Below are positions 26,943-35,390 of a stretch of 64,000 nt of DNA, one piece after another. Both the position numbers and the translations under genes were made by a program. This DNA comes from Acidobacteriota bacterium (GTDB lineage Bacteria > Acidobacteriota > Thermoanaerobaculia > UBA5066 > Gp7-AA6), in NCBI GenBank assembly GCA_027307335.1, contig DAHUXD010000044.1:153831-217830 (forward strand), given 5' to 3'. Under the pieces are notes generated by a model. That model was not told the DNA's origin, made no database searches, and was given only the letters and a program-made list of their open reading frames with translations. How positions within the stretch are numbered: the first letter of the stretch is position 1; each line of letters starts with the position of its first letter.

Positions 26943-27380
26943 ATGGAAGACCAGGAAGGTCCCGGCACGGTCGTCGAGATCGCGTCCACGAAGCGCCGGA
27001 AGACACCGGTGCGCCGCTCGGGCGCCGCGCGGGCGGCCGGAACGGCCCGCAAGCCCCGCAAGACCACCGCGCGTCCGAAGGCGCTCGCGAAGCGCCGCCG
27101 CGCCCCGTCCTCGAGCGTCTCCATCGAGGGCCTCATCCGCTCGATCGCGGGCGGCGTCTCGATCGCGAGGGCCGCGCTGGCCGAGGCCTCGGGCGAGGGA
27201 GCGGTCGCGGTGCGCCGCGCCGCGGGGAATGCGACGCGCGCCTCGCGCCGGACGGTGACGAAGCTCGCCGAGGAGTGGCGCGCGCTCGAGCCCCGGCGCA
27301 AGGCGCGGCTGCTCGCGGCGCTGCTCGGGGCCGCGGCCGCGGCGTCCGTACCGCTCGTGCGCCGCTCGCTGAAGAAGTAG
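26943..27380 (+). CDS. Small basic protein, histone H1-like N-tail with hydrophobic C-terminus
   Basis: 145 residues, not assigned to a family. Residues 16-56 are dominated by Lys, Arg, Ala, Pro and Thr (STKRRKTPVRRSGAARAAGT, ARKPRKTTARPKALAKRRRA), like the tails of histone H1 or bacterial Hc1. The middle (SVSIEGLIRSIAGGVSIARA onward) is predicted helical. The end has one short hydrophobic stretch (ARLLAALLGAAAAASVPLV) capped by RRSLKK, which could be a membrane anchor. GAGGAA just before the ATG is a usable ribosome site. It sits 14 bp after the M49 gene and 3 bp before the PIG-L gene, so the three probably form one transcript. DNA or polyanion binding is only inferred from composition. Confidence 0.6.
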   Translation: MEDQEGPGTVVEIASTKRRKTPVRRSGAARAAGTARKPRKTTARPKALAKRRRAPSSSVSIEGLIRSIAGGVSIARAALAEASGEGAVAVRRAAGNATRASRRTVTKLAEEWRALEPRRKARLLAALLGAAAAASVPLVRRSLKK

Positions 27381-27383
27381 CGG

Positions 27384-30029
27384 GTGCGCGCCGGACGGGA
27401 AAGACGGCCCGTGGGGCGGCGAGGCCGCGCCGTGCTCGCCGTCGCCGCGCTCGCCCTCCTCGTTCCCGCGACCCCCCGAGCCCTGGAGGCGGGCGGGCCG
27501 GCCGCGGTCTCCTACGCGCTCGTCCCCCCGACGACCGGCGGGCTCGAGACCGTGGATCGAATGCTCCGGCGCCTCGCCACGCATCGACGCCTGCTCGTCA
27601 TCGGCGCGCATCCGGACGACGAGGACACGCAGCTGCTCGCGCTGGTGGCGCGCGGCATGGGCGGCGACGCCGCGTACCTCTCGCTCTCGCGCGGCGAGGG
27701 GGGACAGAACCTGGTCGGCCCGGACCTCGGCGTCGGGCTCGGGCTCGTGCGCTCCCAGGAGCTCGGCGCGGCGCGGCGTCTCGACGGCGGCCGACAGTTC
27801 TTCACGCGCGCGTTCGACGTCGGGTTCACGCGCTCGCTCGACGAGACCTTCGAGAAGTGGCCGCGCGAGGCGCTCCTCGAGGACGCCGTCCGTGTCGTGC
27901 GGCGCTTCCGCCCGCAGGTCGTCGTCAGCATCTTCTCGGGAACCGAGCGCGACGGCCACGGCCAGCACCAGGCCGCGGGCGTGACGGCCCGCGCGGCGTT
28001 CGACGCGGCGGGAGATCCGGCGCGGTTCCCCGCGCTCTCGGCGGAGGGCCTCACGACCTGGCAGCCGCGCGCGATGTACCGCGAGACGCGCTGGTTCGAC
28101 AAGGAATCCACGACCGTTCCGCTTCAGACGGGCGCCATCGACCCGCTGACGGGACGCTCCTACTTTCAGATCGCGATGGCGAGCCGCAGCCTCCATCGCT
28201 CCCAGGACATGGGACAGCTGCAGCCCGCCGGGCCGCAGGACACCGGGGTCGGATGGGTCGCCGGTCCGGCGGGCAAGGACGGCCACGATCTGTTCGCCGG
28301 CGTCGACACGCGCCTCGCCGCGGTCGCGGACGAGGTCCCGGACGCCGCGCGCCGCGCCGAGATGTCGAAGCATCTCGACCGCGCCGCCGCGCTGACGGGC
28401 GAGGCGCTCCGCCGGCTCTCGACGCCCGATCTGCCGGGCACGGCGCCCTCGATCGCACAGGCCCTCGGCGAGCTGCGCGCCGCGCGGGCGCTGGTCCGGA
28501 CCGGCGACGGCGGCACGGGCATGCTCCTCGACGAGAAGATCGTGCTGGCCGAATCGGCGCTCGCCGCGTGCTCCGGCGTCACGCTCGACGTGCTCGCCGA
28601 GCGCGAGACCGCGGCGCCCGGGGAGAGCGTCGGCATCGCGGTCAGCGTCTGGAACGCCGGCGCCGCGGCCGTGTCGGTCGAGAGCGTCTCGCTGGTCAGC
28701 GCGGAGGGGTGGAACACGGGGGCGCCCGGCGCGGCCCGGCCGGTCGCGGCGGGAAAGCTCGAGGAGTGGAAGGAGACGGTCGCGCTGCCGTCCGACGCCC
28801 GGCCGACGCTCCCCTACTTCCTCTACCGCCCGCTCGTCGGCGACCTGTACGACTGGAGCGCGGCGCCGGCGGCCGTCCGCGGGGAGCCGTTCGCCCCCGC
28901 GCCGCTCACCGCCCGGGTCCGGCTCACGATCGCGGGCGCCGAGGTCGTCCTCGGGCGCGACGCGGCCTTCCGTCTGCGCGACGAGGCGATCGGGGAGGTT
29001 CGGCGGCCGTTCCGCGCGGTGCCGGTCCTCGACGTCGCTGTCGAGCCGCGGCTCGTCGTGTGGCCGCTGTCGCAGGACGGCAAGCGCCTCGAGGTCACGC
29101 TGACGTCGAACGTCGACGCGCCCCTCTCGGGCCGCCTCGAAATCGCCGTACCGGCCGGCTGGCCCGCGCCGCCGCCGCGCGATTTCGCGTTCTCGAAGCG
29201 GGGCGAGCGCGTCTTCCTCGACGCGCCGCTCTCCCCGCCGTCGGGATTCCGGCCCGGCCGATACCCCGTCGCGCTCGCCGCCGTGCTCGCCGACGGGCGA
29301 CGCCTCTCGCTCGGCATCCGTACGATCGACTATGGATACATCCCGCGCACGCCGCGGCCCGAGGAGGCGGACGTGGCGATCTCGGCCGCCGACATCCGCT
29401 TCCCGCCGCTCCGGCGCGTCGGCTACGTGCGCGGCGCGGCGGACCAGGTCCCCGAGGCGCTCGCCGCGGTCGGGGTTCCGCTCGAGATCCTCGGTGAGCG
29501 CGACCTCCATGCCGGCGATCTCTCGCGCTACGACGCGATCCTCGTCGGCAGCCGCGCGTACGAGACGGACCCGGCCCTCGCCGAGGCGAACGGCCGGCTG
29601 CTCGACTACGCGCGCCGCGGCGGCCTCGTCGTCGTGCAGTACCAGCAGTACGACTTCGTGCGCGGCGGCTACTCCCCGTATCCGCTCGACATCGCGCGGC
29701 CGCACGACCGCGTCACCGACGAGACCGCGAAAGTCACGCCGCTCGATCCGAACGACCCCGTCTTCCGCCTGCCGAACAGGATCGGCCCCTCCGACTGGGA
29801 CGGCTGGGTGCAGGAGCGCGGCCTCTACTTCGCCCACACGTGGGCGCCGGAGTACCGGCCGCTCCTCTCGATGGCCGATCCCGGCGGGCCCGAGCAGAAG
29901 GGCGGCCTCCTCGTCGCGCGCGTCGGCAAGGGAACCTGGGTTTACACGGGGCTCGCGTTCTTCCGTCAGCTCCCCGCCGGAGTGCCGGGAGCGTTCCGCC
30001 TCCTCGCCAACCTGCTCGCGCTACGATGA
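27384..30029 (+). CDS. Large exported PIG-L family deacetylase
   Basis: 881 residues from GTG, with an Arg-rich then hydrophobic export signal. The N-terminal third is a LmbE/PIG-L domain with the zinc motif IGAHPDDEDTQ and the distal GTERDGHGQHQAAG histidine pair; LSLSRGEGGQN is also typical. The middle contains beta-rich segments. The C-terminal 200 residues (YDAILVGSRAYETDPALAEA, GGLVVVQYQQYDF) resemble a class I glutamine amidotransferase-like or ThuA-like fold without a clear nucleophile. Family members deacetylate GlcNAc-type groups; this long exported type is of unknown substrate. It lies 3 bp after the basic-protein gene. Confidence 0.85.
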   Translation: MRAGRERRPVGRRGRAVLAVAALALLVPATPRALEAGGPAAVSYALVPPTTGGLETVDRMLRRLATHRRLLVIGAHPDDEDTQLLALVARGMGGDAAYLSLSRGEGGQNLVGPDLGVGLGLVRSQELGAARRLDGGRQFFTRAFDVGFTRSLDETFEKWPREALLEDAVRVVRRFRPQVVVSIFSGTERDGHGQHQAAGVTARAAFDAAGDPARFPALSAEGLTTWQPRAMYRETRWFDKESTTVPLQTGAIDPLTGRSYFQIAMASRSLHRSQDMGQLQPAGPQDTGVGWVAGPAGKDGHDLFAGVDTRLAAVADEVPDAARRAEMSKHLDRAAALTGEALRRLSTPDLPGTAPSIAQALGELRAARALVRTGDGGTGMLLDEKIVLAESALAACSGVTLDVLAERETAAPGESVGIAVSVWNAGAAAVSVESVSLVSAEGWNTGAPGAARPVAAGKLEEWKETVALPSDARPTLPYFLYRPLVGDLYDWSAAPAAVRGEPFAPAPLTARVRLTIAGAEVVLGRDAAFRLRDEAIGEVRRPFRAVPVLDVAVEPRLVVWPLSQDGKRLEVTLTSNVDAPLSGRLEIAVPAGWPAPPPRDFAFSKRGERVFLDAPLSPPSGFRPGRYPVALAAVLADGRRLSLGIRTIDYGYIPRTPRPEEADVAISAADIRFPPLRRVGYVRGAADQVPEALAAVGVPLEILGERDLHAGDLSRYDAILVGSRAYETDPALAEANGRLLDYARRGGLVVVQYQQYDFVRGGYSPYPLDIARPHDRVTDETAKVTPLDPNDPVFRLPNRIGPSDWDGWVQERGLYFAHTWAPEYRPLLSMADPGGPEQKGGLLVARVGKGTWVYTGLAFFRQLPAGVPGAFRLLANLLALR

Positions 30030-30057
30030 ACCCGCTCGAAGGAAAGGAGCGTCGATC

Positions 30058-30912
30058 GTGAGAACCGCCGCATTCGCCCTGTGCCTCGCCGTCGCCGGCG
30101 CGCCGGCCGCCCTCGCCCAGTTCGAGGGCACGGCCGACTTCAAGGTCACGACGATCACGGGCAAGGGAGAGGTCGTGCCCGGCAGCGGCCGGATCTCCGC
30201 GAACAAGACCGGCTATCGCATGGAGTGGCAGACCGACATCTCGAAGATCGTCAAGGGCCGCGCCGTTCGCTCGGAGAACGGGCCCCAGCAGATCAGGATG
30301 ACGATGATCGGCAAGGCGGCCTCGCCGGACAAGCTGTACCTCGTCGACGACGCGAACAGGACCTACTCCGTCTGGGACCTGAAGAAGGCGCGCGAGGGAA
30401 GCACGGAATCGGCCACCACGTACACCGTCACGCGGCTCGGCCCCGACAAGGTCGCCGGCCTGACCTGCCAGAAGGCCGAGCTCGTCTCCTCGAAGGGAAC
30501 GGTGATCGACGTCTGCGTCGCCGGCGAGCTCGGCGTCTCGCTCGACTGGCTCGCCGCGGTCGGGCGGCGGCAGAAGGAATCCACCTCCTGGATCACGGCG
30601 CTGCGCAACAACAGCCTCTCGGGGTTCCCCGTCCGCTACTCGATGCGCGAGAAGGACGCGTCCCAGCCCTTCGTCACGATGGAGATGACGAAGATCGACC
30701 GCGGCGCGGTCAACGACGCCCTCTTCGAGGTGCCCGCCGGCTACAGGGAGACCGATTTCGCGATCGGCGGCCTCTCGCCCGAGCAGCAGAAGGCGGTGTC
30801 GGACGCGCGCGCGAAGATGCGCGCGGCGCTCGACAAGATGACGCCCGAGCAGCGCAAGGCGTACGAGGACGCGATGCGCAGGAACCGCACGACGCCGACG
30901 CCTTCGCCCTGA
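30058..30912 (+). CDS. Secreted DUF4412-like protein
   Basis: 284 residues. GTG at 30058 has AAGGAG 8 nt before it and opens a signal peptide (VRTAAFALCLAVAGAPAALA). The mature part starts QFEGTADFKVT and contains KLYLVDDANRTYSVWDLKKA, a pattern of DUF4412-type periplasmic proteins, whose function is unknown. The last 50 residues are a charged helix (LSPEQQKAVSDARAKMRAAL) ending in a Thr/Pro tail, similar to the C-terminal helices of LTXXQ/Spy-like proteins. It sits 28 bp after the PIG-L gene, so coexpression is likely. It ends 13 bp from the convergent toxin gene. Confidence 0.75.
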   Translation: MRTAAFALCLAVAGAPAALAQFEGTADFKVTTITGKGEVVPGSGRISANKTGYRMEWQTDISKIVKGRAVRSENGPQQIRMTMIGKAASPDKLYLVDDANRTYSVWDLKKAREGSTESATTYTVTRLGPDKVAGLTCQKAELVSSKGTVIDVCVAGELGVSLDWLAAVGRRQKESTSWITALRNNSLSGFPVRYSMREKDASQPFVTMEMTKIDRGAVNDALFEVPAGYRETDFAIGGLSPEQQKAVSDARAKMRAALDKMTPEQRKAYEDAMRRNRTTPTPSP

Positions 30913-30925
30913 ACTTGGTTGCGCC

Positions 30926-31312
30926 TCACCAGATCGTCTTCAGGCCCGCGACGCCGCGGAGGCGAGCGTCCTTGCTGACGACCGGCGCGCCGGCCTCGAG
31001 TGCGGTCGCGGCGATCATCCGGTCCGCCGGATCGGCCAGCGCCATGGCGGGAAGCCGCGCGGCGGCGACGGAGATCTCGGTCGTCAGGGGGAGGAGCTCG
31101 ATCCGCGGAAGCGCGAGGGCCTGGCGCAGGAACTCGAGCGTGTCCCGGTCGAGACGCAGCCGGTCCTTCTCCACGAGCATCGCGACTTCCCAGCACGTGA
31201 TCGCGCCGACACCGAGCGCGTCCGCCTGATCGATCGCGTGGCGCGCGCGCGCCGAAAGATGGTCCGACTCGACGGCGAACCAGACGAACGCGTGCGTGTC
31301 GAGGACGATCAT
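30926..31312 (-). CDS. PIN-domain ribonuclease toxin (VapC-like)
   Basis: 128 residues. The PIN fold is clear: MIVLDTHAFVWF with D5, CWEVAMLVEKDRL with E42, and ALADPADRMIAATAL with D94/D97, giving the acidic metal site expected for an active Mg2+-dependent RNase. Its ATG overlaps the antitoxin stop (ATGA), ensuring the antitoxin is made first. It is a type II toxin-antitoxin module between two unrelated genes. The RNA target cannot be read from sequence. The closest named group is the PIN toxins paired with Phd-type antitoxins rather than AbrB-type VapB. Confidence 0.92.
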   Translation of the reverse strand: MIVLDTHAFVWFAVESDHLSARARHAIDQADALGVGAITCWEVAMLVEKDRLRLDRDTLEFLRQALALPRIELLPLTTEISVAAARLPAMALADPADRMIAATALEAGAPVVSKDARLRGVAGLKTIW

Positions 31313-31539
31313 TCCTCGGCGGCCCACTCGGCGCCGACCGGCGACACGAGATCGCCCTCCCAGAGGACGCTCCCGCGGAGGGGACGAGGCGGCTCGACCG
31401 GCACGAGCCGCGCCACGGGTTTCCCGCGCTTCGTCACGACGAGCTCCTCCCCAGTCTCGGCGACGTGGTCGAGGAGCGCGAGACAACGGGCCTTGAACTC
31501 TCCCGCGGGCACGGTCGGCACCTTTTTGACCATGGTCAT
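31309..31539 (-). CDS. Phd/YefM-type antitoxin
   Basis: 76 residues from ATG at 31539 (a second ATG at 31533 is equally possible). The N-terminal half is Phd-like: VPAGEFKARCLALLDHVAETG, then ELVVTKRGKPVARLVPV, the DNA-binding and dimerisation unit of prevent-host-death proteins. The C-terminal tail (LRGSVLWEGDLVSPVGAEWA) is the toxin-neutralising part and contains two tryptophans. It precedes and overlaps the PIN toxin gene. Autoregulation by the antitoxin or complex at the promoter just upstream is typical of the family. Confidence 0.9.
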   Translation of the reverse strand: MTMVKKVPTVPAGEFKARCLALLDHVAETGEELVVTKRGKPVARLVPVEPPRPLRGSVLWEGDLVSPVGAEWAAEE

Positions 31540-31542
31540 ATG

Positions 31543-31548
31543 ATTATA
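31543..31548 (-). promoter_or_regulatory. Consensus -10 box (TATAAT) of the toxin-antitoxin operon
   Basis: A perfect TATAAT on the minus strand ends 3 nt before the antitoxin ATG at 31539. Transcription would start at about the second ATG (31533), implying a leaderless message. The 42-bp gap to the divergent gene at 31582 leaves room for a single operator shared by both. Confidence 0.45.
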
Positions 31549-31566
31549 GTCCTTTGGAATCGCTGC

Positions 31567-31572
31567 TAACAT
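31567..31572 (+). promoter_or_regulatory. Putative -10 box (TAACAT) of the solute-binding lipoprotein gene
   Basis: TAACAT lies 9 nt before the ATG at 31582 with the C/G-only spacer CCGCCGCCC and no ribosome site, as in the other leaderless-type starts. Confidence 0.4.
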
Positions 31573-31581
31573 CCGCCGCCC

Positions 31582-32610
31582 ATGCGTCGCCTTCCACTCC
31601 TCTCTCTCCTTCTTGTCGCCGGGCTCCTTTCCTGCCGCCGGGACGGCCGAACGCCGCTCGTCCTCTACTCGCCGCACGGCCGCGACCTCCTCGGCCTCGT
31701 CGAAAAGGAGTTCGAGGCCGCGCACCCGGAGATCGACGTGCGCTGGCTCGACATGGGCTCGCAGGAGATCTACGACCGGCTCCGCTCGGAGAAGGCGAAT
31801 CCGCAGGCCGACGTCTGGTACGGCGGTCCGGACACGATCTTCGCCCGGGGCGCCCGCGACGGCCTGCTCGCCGCCTATCGGCCGACGTGGGCCGAGCACG
31901 TCGCGCCCGAGAGCCGGCATCCGGGCAACCTCTACTTCGGTCTGTACCGGACCCCCGCGATGCCTGTCTACAACGACCGGCTCGTGAAGGCCGAGGACGC
32001 GCCGCGCGAGTGGGACGACCTCCTGGACCCGAAGTGGAAGGGCAAGATCCTGATCCGCGATCCTCTCGCGTCCGGAACGATGCGCGCCGTGTGGGGCTTC
32101 GTCCTCTCGCGCTCGGTCCGCGAGACCGGCTCGGCCGACGCCGGGTTCGCCTGGCTTTCGCGCCTCGACGCCCAGACCAAGGAGTACGTCTTCAATCCCA
32201 TCCTCATGTACGAGAAGCTCATCCGGGGAGAGGGCCTCGTCACGATCTGGGACCTGCCCGACACGCTCCTCGAGCGGCAGCGCGGCTCGCCGCTCCAGTA
32301 CGTGTTCCCGAAGAGCGGCACGCCCGTCATCGACGACGCGATCGGGCTCGTGGCGGGATCGCGGCACGCCGACGCCGCGCGGCTCTTCATCGAGTTCGTC
32401 GGCGACAAGCGCCTGCAGCGCCTGGCCGCGGAGAAGACGTTTCGCCTCCCGGCTCGGACCGACCTCGGCGACGAGCTGCCCGCGTGGGCGCGCGACGTCG
32501 AGCGCGCGATGGTCCCGGCCCCGATGGACTGGGAACTCATCGACCGCGAAGGCTCGGCATGGATGGCGACGTGGGACCGCACGATCCGGGGGAAGGGCCG
32601 GACAAGGTGA
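31582..32610 (+). CDS. Extracellular solute-binding lipoprotein, Fe3+-type (FbpA/FutA class)
   Basis: 342 residues. A lipobox, LLSC with the cysteine at residue 18, marks it as a lipoprotein. The body follows family 1 solute-binding proteins of the iron(III)/thiamine/phosphonate group: LVLYSPHGRDLLGLVEKEFE, NPQADVWYGGPDTIF, YGLYRTPAMPVYNDRLVK-like phrases, WDDLLDPKWKGKILI, and PKSGTPVIDDAIGLVAGS. It has no transporter genes next to it. The ATPase and fused permease of matching class are at 45455-48147 in the window and lack a binding protein, so the three may form one transporter. The ligand (Fe3+, other metal or small anion) is not fixed by the sequence. Confidence 0.85.
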   Translation: MRRLPLLSLLLVAGLLSCRRDGRTPLVLYSPHGRDLLGLVEKEFEAAHPEIDVRWLDMGSQEIYDRLRSEKANPQADVWYGGPDTIFARGARDGLLAAYRPTWAEHVAPESRHPGNLYFGLYRTPAMPVYNDRLVKAEDAPREWDDLLDPKWKGKILIRDPLASGTMRAVWGFVLSRSVRETGSADAGFAWLSRLDAQTKEYVFNPILMYEKLIRGEGLVTIWDLPDTLLERQRGSPLQYVFPKSGTPVIDDAIGLVAGSRHADAARLFIEFVGDKRLQRLAAEKTFRLPARTDLGDELPAWARDVERAMVPAPMDWELIDREGSAWMATWDRTIRGKGRTR

Positions 32611-32626
32611 CGGCATCCCTCTCCGA

Positions 32627-32683
32627 ATGACCCGCGCCGTTTCGCGGCTCCTCGTCGCCGCGTCGCTCCTCCTCGTTTCGTGA
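32627..32683 (+). pseudogene. Orphan 18-residue signal-peptide-like reading frame
   Basis: ATG at 32627 opens MTRAVSRLLVAASLLLVS and stops at TGA 32681. It looks exactly like the start of an export signal that ends before any mature protein, 4 nt ahead of the terminator stem region. It may be the stub of a deleted lipoprotein gene or a chance frame. Confidence 0.3.
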
Positions 32684-32687
32684 CCCG

Positions 32688-32722
32688 AAAAAGACGAAGG
32701 GCCCGGTCGCCCGGGCCCTTCG
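32688..32722 (-). terminator. Rho-independent terminator of the surface-protein gene
   Basis: A 12-bp perfect stem (32695-32706 with 32711-32722, CGAAGGGCCCGG) has a 4-nt loop and is followed on the minus strand by TCTTTTTC. It is 23 bp after the stop of the minus-strand gene at 32745. It is the only textbook intrinsic terminator seen in the window. Confidence 0.85.
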
Positions 32723-32744
32723 GAAGGAACGATGGGCAGCGCGC

Positions 32745-35276
32745 TCAGCGGCGCAGCAGCAGGATCGCGGTCGCCGCGAGGAGAACGCCGATCACCGCGA
32801 GACCGAGGACGCTGACCGTCGGCACGGCCGCCGCGGCGGGCGCGATCACCGTCACGGCGGATGTCGCGGGCGTCGCATTGAAGGACGGCGGCAGGGTGGC
32901 CGTGATGGTCACCGGGCCGCCGAGCGTGACGCCGCTCGCGGTGAACGACGCCGAGTGCTGGTTCGCGAGGATGGTGACCGACGCCGGCACGGAGACGATC
33001 CCGGCATTGGCGGAGGACAGCGCGACGATCGTGTCGGTCGACTGCGTGATGTTGATCGTGACCGAGAGGCTGCCGTTCGTCCCGACGACGATCGTCCGCG
33101 ACGGCGGGCTCAGCGCGACCGTCACCTGCGTGGGCGCGCCGATCACGAGCGAGTAGGCCTGCGAACCGGTGCAGCTGCCGGAGTCGGTCGCCGTGACGGT
33201 GAACGGGAACGTCCCCTGGACCGTCGGGGTCCCCGTGATCAACCCGCCGGCGGAAAGGGTCAGGCCGCCCGGCAAGGCCCCGCTCGTGACCGCGTACGTG
33301 TACGGAGCGGCGCCGCCGCTCGCGATGAGCGTCTGGTTGTAGGCGGTCCCCTGGGTTCCGGCGGGCAGGGTCGGCGGCGCGATCGTGATCGTGGGGCAAA
33401 CGGCGACGCAGGACACGAAGAGTCGTGGGCTCGGGGCGGCGCCTCCGTAACAGTTGGTCCCGGCATCTCCTTCGGTGCAGTCCATCTCCGCGTCGTTGGT
33501 CCCGGTGACGTAGGCCGTCGCCACACACCCGGCCGAGGAGAGCTGCCGCTTCGCGAACGACGGGTGCTGGGCATAGATGTTCGTGACCGCCGCGCCTCCG
33601 ATGACGTCCCCCACGGCGATCGCCGGGCTCGATCCGCCCGCCTTCGTCCAGAGGAAGATCCCGCCGGTCTCGTGGCCCTCGGACGCGTCGTCGGTCCCCT
33701 CGGGGACATTGGACCCGGTCACATACGCCACCAGATCGGAATCGTTGATCGTGATCAGCTCGGCCGCGAGCGAGGTGTTCTGCGCGCCGGTCGCCACCCG
33801 GGTGACCTCGGTGACCGATCCGTCATAGAAGTAGAAACCGTCCTGGCTGCCGGCGAGGGTCGCCTGGAAGACGACCTTCCCGGCGCTGTTGATGTCGAAG
33901 AAGGACCCGAGGTCCGTGATCGTCTGCCCGTTGACGACGTCGCCGACCGAGGCGATCGTGACGGTGGTGGACGGGGGCGTGAAGCGGAAAATCCGCGTGA
34001 CGCCGCCGCTGACCCCCTTGAACACCACCTGGTCGCTCGCGTTGATCGCCGTCCGCGGGGAGAGCGCGGTGTAGGGATTCGAGCCGCCGGTGCGCGCCGC
34101 CTGCGTCGAGGCACCGGGGCCGGTAAAGACGAAGACGCCCTGCGTGCCATCCGACAGCATCAGGACGGCGGGAACGTGGCCCGACGGGGTGATGCGGCCG
34201 TCGAAATTCTGGTAGGTGCACGCCCCCGTGCAAGTCGTCCCGCTGTTGTTGTCCAAGCCGAAGCCGACGACCGTGGCCCCTCCGACGGACGAGCCCTGCT
34301 CGACCAGAAGCTCGTTGCCCGGGCCGCTCGTGAATCGAATCAGGCTGTGGTTGTTCTCGTCGCAGGTGAAGGGGTTTCCACGGGACAGGCCACTGAGCCC
34401 GTCGAAAACGACCTGGCCCGAATCGTTCATCGCGACCATCGGCCCGAACCCACAGATCGGCCGCCCGCCGATCGTCGTGGACGTCGCCGCGATGCGCGTC
34501 AGCGCGCCGGCGCCCGGCCCCGCCGTGAAGATGCCGCTCTCGCCCTCGTCGTCGCGATCGCTGTAGGGATAGCCGGCGAGGGCCGCGCGGAACGCGGCCT
34601 CGCCCGAACCGTTGGCGGCACCGAACTCGGCCCATCCCGCGAGCTGGCTGCCGTCGGAAAGCGTGTCGCCTTCCTGCGCGATCACCGTCTCCGCGCCGCC
34701 CGAGGCGCGCGAGACGAGCTGCATCGGCGTGCAGCCGACGAAGTTCGCCGGATCGAAGGCGATCGCGGTCCACGTCATGCCGTTGTCGCCGACGGTCGCG
34801 CCGACGCCCGTGGTGGGCCAGGTTGGCTCCGTGCCGCCGCTCGTCCCGCCGGTCGTCTGGAAGTTGAAGCCGTCGAAGCCGTTCGGCTGCCCTGGAGCCG
34901 CCGTCGGCGCGACGACGCTGCCGGCGGCGTAGGCGTGGTTCGCCTGCCAGATGTTCTGCGCGCGGATGTCGAAGACGTCGCACGTGCCGCCGAGAACCGT
35001 CCTCGTGTACACGACGGTGCCGGCGCCGTTGATCGTCATGGTCGCGCGACCGACGATCGGCGTCGCAGCTTGAGGCGCCTGCGCCGCGCGTGGCGCCGCG
35101 GCACGGCGTTGGGCCTGCCACGCCTCGAGCAGCGAGCGTTTGAGCACCGAATCGTGGACGTCCTTGAAGGGTTTCGGCGCCTCCTGCGCGAACCCGGCGG
35201 CGAAGGGCGCCAGGACGAGCGCGAGGATCAGCCAGGGGTGAAGTGCGTGCGGCAGGAACCGTCTCGACCTCATCAT
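32745..35276 (-). CDS. Exported surface protein with repeat domain, Ig-like domain and IPTL-CTERM-like anchor
   Basis: 843 residues. ATG pairs at 35276 and 35273 are both possible; the second has better spacing from GGGAGG. The signal peptide is followed by a long region of repeated phrases of the type MNDSGQVVFDGLSG, INASDQVVFKGVSG and INDSDLVAYVTG, each near a glycine-rich turn, as in tandem-repeat propeller-like proteins. A putative Ig domain follows (PAGTQGTAYNQTLIASGGAA, SGALPGGLTLSAGGLITGTP). The last 26 residues, VPTVSVLGLAVIGVLL plus a basic end LLLRR, form an IPTL/PEP-CTERM-like sorting signal. The protein is probably exported and processed by an exosortase-type or related system not present here. 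It ends at a strong terminator. Confidence 0.78.
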   Translation of the reverse strand: MMRSRRFLPHALHPWLILALVLAPFAAGFAQEAPKPFKDVHDSVLKRSLLEAWQAQRRAAAPRAAQAPQAATPIVGRATMTINGAGTVVYTRTVLGGTCDVFDIRAQNIWQANHAYAAGSVVAPTAAPGQPNGFDGFNFQTTGGTSGGTEPTWPTTGVGATVGDNGMTWTAIAFDPANFVGCTPMQLVSRASGGAETVIAQEGDTLSDGSQLAGWAEFGAANGSGEAAFRAALAGYPYSDRDDEGESGIFTAGPGAGALTRIAATSTTIGGRPICGFGPMVAMNDSGQVVFDGLSGLSRGNPFTCDENNHSLIRFTSGPGNELLVEQGSSVGGATVVGFGLDNNSGTTCTGACTYQNFDGRITPSGHVPAVLMLSDGTQGVFVFTGPGASTQAARTGGSNPYTALSPRTAINASDQVVFKGVSGGVTRIFRFTPPSTTVTIASVGDVVNGQTITDLGSFFDINSAGKVVFQATLAGSQDGFYFYDGSVTEVTRVATGAQNTSLAAELITINDSDLVAYVTGSNVPEGTDDASEGHETGGIFLWTKAGGSSPAIAVGDVIGGAAVTNIYAQHPSFAKRQLSSAGCVATAYVTGTNDAEMDCTEGDAGTNCYGGAAPSPRLFVSCVAVCPTITIAPPTLPAGTQGTAYNQTLIASGGAAPYTYAVTSGALPGGLTLSAGGLITGTPTVQGTFPFTVTATDSGSCTGSQAYSLVIGAPTQVTVALSPPSRTIVVGTNGSLSVTINITQSTDTIVALSSANAGIVSVPASVTILANQHSASFTASGVTLGGPVTITATLPPSFNATPATSAVTVIAPAAAAVPTVSVLGLAVIGVLLAATAILLLRR

Positions 35277-35390
35277 GACCTCCCGGGAGAAAGGAGAAAC
35301 CCCGTGGAGTGCCCACCCAGCGAGACCGGAGAGAAACCTGTCGACTACTCTATAACAGAACTCGCGCGCAAGGCCCCCGGCAACTCCGCC

